A DNA stretch of 10,240 nt from positions 1 through 10,240 of the forward strand of contig CALNCU010000278.1 in NCBI GenBank assembly GCA_937875395.1, written 5' to 3'. The stretch comes from an uncultured Armatimonadota bacterium (lineage in GTDB: Bacteria > Armatimonadota > UBA5829 > DTJY01). A program made the translations under genes and the position numbers. Positions 5,364-10,240 of the stretch are shown here, piece after piece (positions within the stretch are counted from its first letter, which is position 1; each line of letters starts with the position of its first letter). The notes under the pieces are model-generated. The model did not search any database, had not been told where the DNA came from, and was given only the letters and a program-made list of their open reading frames with translations.

Positions 5364-6428
5364 ATGGGCCGGCCAAGCATATCTAAGCAGATAGCAGAAG
5401 AGTTTAGAAAGAGGATTGCTGCAGGCACGTATCCGTGCAATTCCTTCCTTCCATCGGAGAGAGAGCTTGCAGCAGAGTTCAATACCAGCCGGGATACCAT
5501 TGCGGCTGCGCTTAAGCGCCTGGTAGAAGAAGGATTTGTAGCAAGAAGTCCCGGACGTGGCACCAGAGTGCTGCCTGCACATGCTGCCGATACATCGCCG
5601 GTCATAGGGGTCATCCATAACTTATCCGAACGCTATGGGAGCAGAGAGGGCCTGCGGATACTTGAGGGGATACAGGATGCGCTCCTGCGCACAAACTTCC
5701 GGCATGAATTTCTTGTGACCAGTGCAGACCCCTCTTTTGGTAACCGGATGTACGATAACGCCCTGCTGCGTAAAAAGTTCCAGGGAGTTATTTACCTGGA
5801 AACTGTATATCCGGCCGAGAGGATATACGGCCTGCATAAAGAGGGCTTTCCTGTTGTTGTAGCCAATCTTGAATATGACCTGGATGTGCCGTGCACCTGC
5901 GTGAATCACGCCGGAATAACCTATGAAGCGGTAAAACTGCTGGTTGGATTTGGGCATAAACGCATTGCTTTTCTAGGGCAGGACGCAAATGTTTGTTTCT
6001 ACGGAAAGGCTCTTGCCGGGTATATATCAGGGCTTGAGGAAGCGGGCATCCCCAGGGACGAATCATTAATAGGAATCACCGCGACAACCAATGCGCTTCA
6101 GGCATACAGCATAACCAAAGATTTACTGAACCTGCCATCGCCGCCCACAGCAATCATGGCGGCACGGGATATTTTTGCCGGGGGCGCAGTTCAGGCGATA
6201 CAGGATGCCGGTCTTACAGTAGGCCGGGATATCTCCATTGTAGGATACGATGACATCTCCTGGCCGCAGGAAGAACCGTTTTTAACTACATTCAGGGAGC
6301 CCTGTTACGAATTGGGGGCCGCCGCCGCCGAAATGCTGATAAACCGCATACGAGGCCGTAAAACACCCGAGAAGCTTGTAATTGAATCCCCGCTTATCAT
6401 CCGCAAGAGCGCCGGGCCCCTGCTATAG
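5364..6428 (+). CDS. Transcriptional regulator, GntR winged helix fused to a LacI-type sugar-binding domain (AraR-like)
   Basis: The 354-residue protein has a GntR-type winged helix-turn-helix at residues 5-70. The recognition region includes LPSERELAAEFNTSRDTI (29-46) and the wing GFVARSPGRGTRV. From about residue 78 it has a periplasmic-binding-protein-like effector domain, with GHKRIAFLG (197-205), TAIMAARDIFAGG (262-274) and ISIVGYDDI (290-298), all typical of LacI/GalR proteins. The arrangement is that of AraR, the arabinose repressor, so it probably represses until a sugar binds. The start has GGAG five bases upstream. It is transcribed divergently from the aminotransferase operon and probably controls both that operon and itself. 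The ligand is unknown; the neighbours suggest a sugar, amino-sugar or polyol. It is cytoplasmic and presumably dimeric. Confidence 0.9.
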   Translation: MGRPSISKQIAEEFRKRIAAGTYPCNSFLPSERELAAEFNTSRDTIAAALKRLVEEGFVARSPGRGTRVLPAHAADTSPVIGVIHNLSERYGSREGLRILEGIQDALLRTNFRHEFLVTSADPSFGNRMYDNALLRKKFQGVIYLETVYPAERIYGLHKEGFPVVVANLEYDLDVPCTCVNHAGITYEAVKLLVGFGHKRIAFLGQDANVCFYGKALAGYISGLEEAGIPRDESLIGITATTNALQAYSITKDLLNLPSPPTAIMAARDIFAGGAVQAIQDAGLTVGRDISIVGYDDISWPQEEPFLTTFREPCYELGAAAAEMLINRIRGRKTPEKLVIESPLIIRKSAGPLL

Positions 6429-6589
6429 GCAGTGCTTGGCTTTGGTGTTCTGCACAGCTGGTTATTGCGGTTCATGAAGTAGAGCAACGCACAGCCGCCT
6501 CTATTGCTTGCTATTGTTCAGACTGTATGATGCTGACTTGCCCCATACAATAAATTCAGGCAAAGCTGTGGCTCAATTATCTGCATATG

Positions 6590-6622
6590 CTCCGGCAGCG
6601 ACGCTTCGCTCTGCGACCGAAG
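6590..6622. repeat. Dispersed palindromic repeat, copy 2 of 3
   Basis: It reads CTCCGGCAGCGACGCTTCG and ends TCTGCGACCGAAG, then TATCTCCC. It differs from copy 1 by C for T in the left arm and by two G-to-A changes. Copy 3 starts exactly 60 bp later, in the same orientation. Confidence 0.75.
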
Positions 6623-6649
6623 TATCTCCCCGAGGGTTGATGCTCCTCT

Positions 6650-6682
6650 CTTAGGCAGCGGCGCTTCGCTTTGCAACCGAAG
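6650..6682. repeat. Dispersed palindromic repeat, copy 3 of 3
   Basis: It reads CTTAGGCAGCGGCGCTTCG and ends TTTGCAACCGAAG, then TATTATCC. It is the most diverged copy: the left arm has lost one pair (CTTAGG against CCGAAG) and two C/G bases near the right arm are T/A. The core GGCAGCG.CGCTTCGCT and the ending ACCGAAGTAT are shared with copy 2. Confidence 0.72.
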
Positions 6683-6943
6683 TATTATCCGCCACAATTA
6701 AATGAGCCATGGACCCTATTTGGGATATAAGTATCGGTTTCCACAGCCCCCTCACTATGCACGCACACCGTACTGCCGCAAACAAAACTTTCTCTTGCAC
6801 AACCACCGAATGTAATAGAAGAATGTTCGATCATTAATCCTGAGGGGTATAACGCAAAAGTGTTTTGAAGCTCAAATCATAAAGCCTATGCAGAGCCTGC
6901 GGAGGCGGCAAAACACCAGAAGTCCATAGCTTATGGTGAGGAT

Positions 6944-9373
6944 ATGCAGGATACGCGTGAGCCTGAAGGACTAAGCAGCAGCGAAGCCGAGAAGCGTCTC
7001 AAAGAGATAGGCCCTAACGTATTGACCCAACCCGGAAAGATCAGCTTTTTCAGCATTGCGCTGGAGGAGATCACGGAACCTATGATTCTTCTCTTGCTGC
7101 TTGTTGGGATACTGTATTCCATCTGGGGAGGCTTCAAGGATGCAATCACCATCTTTGTGGTTATCATCCTCCTCGTCCTGGCTGAGGTATGGAACGAGTA
7201 CCGGGCAAAGAAGTCGATAGCGGCCCTTGCCAAACTGACAGCCCCGGAAGCCCGAGTGGTGAGGGATGGGCAAATTACCACCATGAGGGCAGAGAATGTT
7301 GTCCCCGGCGATGTTCTTGTCCTTACACCGGGCACGCGCATAGCTGCCGATGCACGGCTGTATACCAGCTTTAGCCTGCAGGTTGATGAATCAGCGCTTA
7401 CCGGAGAATCCCTTCCCCAAACAAAATCAGCGGGCGATGAGGTATTTGCAGGAACGCTAGTGGTGGCGGGCGAAGGGAAGAGTAAAGTTTCTGCCACAGG
7501 GAAGAACACAAAGTTCGGGCAGATATCCGCTACGGCCGGGGAGATACGGCCGCCCAGAACACCTCTCCAGCTATCCATGAAAGACCTGGCCAAGAAGCTG
7601 CTGTTAGTGGCTGTCCTCTTCAGCGTGCTTATACCGCCGATCGGCATATTGCAGGGAAAACCGTGGCGCACTATGATCCTCACGGGGCTTGCGCTGGCCT
7701 TTGCCACTATCCCTGAGGAGCTCCCAATTGTGATCACAATGGTGCTGGGCCTTGGGGCATATATGCTCTCCAGGCAGGGCTTCCTTGTTAAAAAACTCCA
7801 GGCGGCCGAAGTACTTGGGGATGCAACAGTGATCCTGACCGATAAGACCGGCACCATCACAGAGAACCGCATGCGAGTAGTGGATATCTATCCCCCACAG
7901 CATGACAGGGATGTATTGCAGGCATCACTTGCGGCGATGACCGAACTCTCCGCGTCACCAACCGACACTGCAGTTGCAGATAAGGCAAAGGAACTGGGTG
8001 CCACTGTGAATCTTGGCCCTGTTCTTTGTGAGAGAACCTTCGGCAACGGCAGAAATACGAAAGCAGTTATTCGGAGCGTGGATGGCGCTCTGATGCTGAT
8101 TACAAGCGGCGCCCCGGAAGAGGGACTCTCAATAGTTGAAGGAGACACGGCGCAAGCCAGAGATCAACTACAGTACCAGGCTGCCCAGGGAAGAAGAATT
8201 ATTGCAGTAGCACAGAAGCTCCTCTCTGCCATGGATAAGCCTCTCTCCGATATTGAGAAGGATATGCAATTTGTAGGCCTTATTGCGCTGGAGGACCCGC
8301 CGCGCCCACAGGTGCGGGAGACCATCAATCAGGCAAGGAGGGCCGGAATCAGGACTATCATGGTAACCGGCGATCATCCCGATACGGCCGCTTCTATTGC
8401 ACGGCAGGTAGATATACCAAGCAGCATAGTAATCACAGGCGGCCAGCTTGCCCAAATGCCGGATAGCGAGCTGGCAAGGACGGTGGAAAGCGCCTCGGTC
8501 TTTGCCAGAACTACTCCTCAGGACAAGTACAGGCTGGTGCAGGCGCTGCATGCGGATCATCAGGTGGTTGCCGTAACCGGCGATGGAGTAAACGATACAC
8601 TTGCGCTAAAGGCGGCAGATATAGGTATAGCAATGGGGCTGAAAGGCACTGATGCCGCAAAGGAGGCTGCCGATGTAGTGCTGGCCAACGACAGCTTTGT
8701 AACAATAGCTCACGGCGTTTTTGAGGGCAGAAAGTTCTACGATAATCTGCAGAAGGGCATAAAATATTATCTTTCGGTAAAACTGGCCCTGATTGCCGTG
8801 TTTTTGCTGCCAATCCTGTTTGGCGTGCCTCTGCCGTTCTCTCCTATCCAGATTATACTGCTTGAGCTGTTCATGGACCTGGCAGCATCTTCCGGTTTTG
8901 TAGCCGAACCTGCAGAACGCAATATACTGGAGCGGCCGCCCCGGAACCCGTCTGAGAGATTCCTTGGCGCCCGCATGATCTACGGTATAAGTGTGTCCGG
9001 GCTGACACTCTTTGCTGCAGTAATGATACCGTACTTTTACGCGCTCAACCGGGGGTTGCCTCTGGCAACTGTCCAGTCCCTGGCCTTCAGTGCCTGGATG
9101 CTGGGGCATGTGATACTGGCATATGTATCTCGCTCATCAAGCCAGCCGCTCTACAGGCAGGGCATATGGACAAACAAGGTTATAGATGTTTGGGCGGCAG
9201 TAGTGGTTGTAGTGCTTCTGGTGCTCACGCAAATTCCATCGGTGGGACGCCTTGTTAGTCTGACGCAGGTTCCGCCCGGCTATCTCCTGGCAGTTCTTAT
9301 TGAAGCCCTGGCAGTTATTGGCTGGCAGGCAGTGTGGAAGCCGTCTGCACTGCGGCTGTTGATCTGCCGATAG
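6944..9373 (+). CDS. P-type cation-transporting ATPase (P2-like, possibly Ca2+-type)
   Basis: The 809-residue pump couples ATP hydrolysis to cation movement across the cytoplasmic membrane. It starts with a cation-ATPase N-terminal segment (GLSSSEAEKRLKEIGPNVL, 9-27). It then shows TGES of the actuator domain (153-156), PEELP in M4 (257-261), DKTGT with phosphorylated D300 (300-304), TGDHPD (475-480), TGDGVND in the hinge (545-551), and ELFMDLAASS in M6 (641-650). About ten membrane segments are visible: two pairs before D300 and six after 605. It is shorter than the usual ~880-900 residues because the nucleotide-binding domain is compact, and the usual KGAPE reads SGAPE (388-392), lacking the ATP-site lysine. 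Acidic residues in M4 and M6 allow Ca2+ transport, but the ion cannot be assigned. The start has GGTGA four bases upstream. It converges with the oxidoreductase gene 18 bp downstream and shows no functional link to the catabolic genes. Confidence 0.93.
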   Translation: MQDTREPEGLSSSEAEKRLKEIGPNVLTQPGKISFFSIALEEITEPMILLLLLVGILYSIWGGFKDAITIFVVIILLVLAEVWNEYRAKKSIAALAKLTAPEARVVRDGQITTMRAENVVPGDVLVLTPGTRIAADARLYTSFSLQVDESALTGESLPQTKSAGDEVFAGTLVVAGEGKSKVSATGKNTKFGQISATAGEIRPPRTPLQLSMKDLAKKLLLVAVLFSVLIPPIGILQGKPWRTMILTGLALAFATIPEELPIVITMVLGLGAYMLSRQGFLVKKLQAAEVLGDATVILTDKTGTITENRMRVVDIYPPQHDRDVLQASLAAMTELSASPTDTAVADKAKELGATVNLGPVLCERTFGNGRNTKAVIRSVDGALMLITSGAPEEGLSIVEGDTAQARDQLQYQAAQGRRIIAVAQKLLSAMDKPLSDIEKDMQFVGLIALEDPPRPQVRETINQARRAGIRTIMVTGDHPDTAASIARQVDIPSSIVITGGQLAQMPDSELARTVESASVFARTTPQDKYRLVQALHADHQVVAVTGDGVNDTLALKAADIGIAMGLKGTDAAKEAADVVLANDSFVTIAHGVFEGRKFYDNLQKGIKYYLSVKLALIAVFLLPILFGVPLPFSPIQIILLELFMDLAASSGFVAEPAERNILERPPRNPSERFLGARMIYGISVSGLTLFAAVMIPYFYALNRGLPLATVQSLAFSAWMLGHVILAYVSRSSSQPLYRQGIWTNKVIDVWAAVVVVVLLVLTQIPSVGRLVSLTQVPPGYLLAVLIEALAVIGWQAVWKPSALRLLICR

Positions 9374-9391
9374 ATATTTTGGCATTACCGT

Positions 9392-10240
9392 TCAACCGCT
9401 ATGCCGCACCTTTATCCAGGCGCCCGTGTCTCTTGATTTAATCGCTGCCTCAAGCACACGCATCTCCGCATGCCCCGCTGCAAAATCCGGGCTGCTGTTT
9501 GTGATGGTTAGACCTTCCCTCTTTGCATATACGGCTGCATAGAAATCTGAGAAAAGGTTGAGGGGAGCATCCATATAGCCCATGGGGTGCCCGGACGGGA
9601 GCTTGGCATACTTACGCGTCTCCTCTGTCTGAAGGAGCGGGGATTCAAAAAAGGTCTGGTTCGCCTCATCCCTGCGCCCTATCCAGAGCTCTGCCGGGCG
9701 TTCATGGTTCCAGGCTATGCTTCCCCGGCTGCCGTAAATTTGTATGTCTATGTTGCATTTTCTTCCGGCGGCAAGCTGGCTTGTGGTGAATGTGCCTCTT
9801 GCTCCGCCCTTGAATTTTATGAGCATGGAGCCGTATTCATCCAGTGTAATGGGGACGTCTTCAAACTCTATGTTCCCCGCCTTCCCAAAGGTGAGTGTCT
9901 CCCCTGTTTTTGGCCGCTTTCTTATGGGAAGAGTGGTTCTGGTATCTGCAATCACTTCTTCTATTTCAAGCCCGCTCATAAACTGGGCAAGGTCGCACCA
10001 GTGGCTTCCCAGGTCGGAGAGGATGTTGGACGCTCCCGCCATCCTGGGGTCCAACCTCCATGAATAATCTGTATCATAGAGAAGCCAGTCCTGGAAGTAG
10101 TTCCCCATTATGTTGTAGACTTCCCCTATGTCTCCCCTCTTTATCCGGGCAGCCGCCTCCTGTACCACGGGGTAATACCTGTAGCAGAAGCCTATTCCCG
10201 TGACAGTGTTGTGCTTCTCTGCCAGGCGTACTAGTTCGCC
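9392..10240 (-). CDS. Gfo/Idh/MocA family oxidoreductase, C-terminal 282 residues (start lies beyond the window)
   Basis: The open frame reaches the right edge, so the gene starts outside. An internal GTG at 10168 is not the start, since in-frame family-like sequence precedes it (GFCYRYYPVVQEAAARI, the last part of the nucleotide-binding half). Family landmarks follow: GDIGEVYNIMGNYFQDWL, a SWRLDP segment, GASNILSDLGSHWCDLAQ with the conserved histidine of the catalytic region, and a C-terminal beta-sheet domain with GGARGTFTTSQLA and GSRGSIAWNHERP. These enzymes oxidise or reduce sugars and cyclitols with NAD(P). The N-terminal Rossmann motif and the EKP motif are not visible. It ends 18 bp from the ATPase stop in a tail-to-tail arrangement. 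A role with the isomerase and aminotransferases in sugar or inositol-like metabolism is plausible but rests on family habits only. Confidence 0.9.
   Translation of the reverse strand, partial: GELVRLAEKHNTVTGIGFCYRYYPVVQEAAARIKRGDIGEVYNIMGNYFQDWLLYDTDYSWRLDPRMAGASNILSDLGSHWCDLAQFMSGLEIEEVIADTRTTLPIRKRPKTGETLTFGKAGNIEFEDVPITLDEYGSMLIKFKGGARGTFTTSQLAAGRKCNIDIQIYGSRGSIAWNHERPAELWIGRRDEANQTFFESPLLQTEETRKYAKLPSGHPMGYMDAPLNLFSDFYAAVYAKREGLTITNSSPDFAAGHAEMRVLEAAIKSRDTGAWIKVRHSG

Larger units (their letters stand above)
6429..6943. other. 515-bp gap without a convincing gene
   Basis: This stretch between the regulator and the ATPase holds two copies of the dispersed palindrome (6590-6622 and 6650-6682). 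A weak minus-strand frame of 49 codons (6834-6685) is present, and no clear intrinsic terminator or strong promoter is seen. TATAAC at 6848-6853 could be a weak -10 for the ATPase gene, but no good -35 accompanies it. No tRNA or other RNA gene was recognised. Confidence 0.6.

Noticed and set aside
6590..6685. Two close repeats as the start of a CRISPR array
   Set aside because: There are only two diverged copies with a 27-bp interval, a third unit is 6 kb away, and no cas gene is visible. The palindrome suits a REP-like element better.
6931..7872. Minus-strand open frame of 313 codons
   Set aside because: It is antisense to the ATPase, and the serine/arginine-rich product is a typical shadow of a GC-containing coding frame.
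9374..9391. Shared bidirectional terminator between the convergent genes
   Set aside because: The 18-bp gap contains a short T run but no stem of useful length.
10166..10168. GTG as the start of the oxidoreductase
   Set aside because: Twenty-four in-frame codons before it continue the expected Rossmann-domain tail up to the window edge, so the gene is cut by the window rather than starting there.

Overview
The window is bacterial and gene-dense. It carries an accessory-looking catabolic locus, and most of its genes lie on the minus strand. By eye the GC content is slightly above 50 percent, falling in the gaps. No marker gene fixes the taxon. A lone ceramidase-fold protein without a signal peptide, DegT-type aminotransferases, a xylose-isomerase-like TIM barrel, a Gfo/Idh/MocA oxidoreductase and a GntR-LacI hybrid regulator together recall Armatimonadota, Lentisphaerota or Planctomycetota-type genomes. 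That placement is only a low-confidence inference.

Layout. At the left edge a minus-strand gene begins at a TTG near 97 and runs off the window; its N-terminus looks like that of an integral membrane protein. Its upstream gap (98-514) holds a candidate promoter, a 33-bp palindromic repeat and a ~157-bp MITE-like imperfect palindrome. Next, on the minus strand, is a sugar phosphate isomerase/epimerase (515-1285) behind its own probable promoter, and a strong hairpin lies further upstream. Above that is a tight minus-strand operon read from a promoter near 5200: a full-length DegT aminotransferase (3802-5139), a second DegT paralogue that has lost about 120 internal residues (2880-3755), and a neutral-ceramidase-fold protein (1619-2875). 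A GntR-headed LacI/AraR-type regulator (5364-6428, plus) is divergent from this operon. The shared intergenic region holds two back-to-back promoters and several operator-like repeats.

From 6429 to 6943 there is a 515-bp gap without a convincing gene. It holds two more copies of the palindromic repeat, exactly 60 bp apart. A P2-type cation-transporting ATPase follows (6944-9373, plus). It converges with a Gfo/Idh/MocA oxidoreductase (minus) that runs off the right edge.

How the parts may work together (inference). The divergent regulator probably senses a sugar or sugar-like ligand and controls the DegT-DegT-ceramidase operon, and perhaps the isomerase. An amide-hydrolase-like fold, aminotransferases, a keto-sugar isomerase and a sugar oxidoreductase would suit uptake and breakdown, or making, of an amino-sugar or aminocyclitol. 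No substrate can be read from the sequence, and the catalytic serine expected of a true ceramidase is replaced by asparagine. The ATPase looks like an unrelated housekeeping ion pump.
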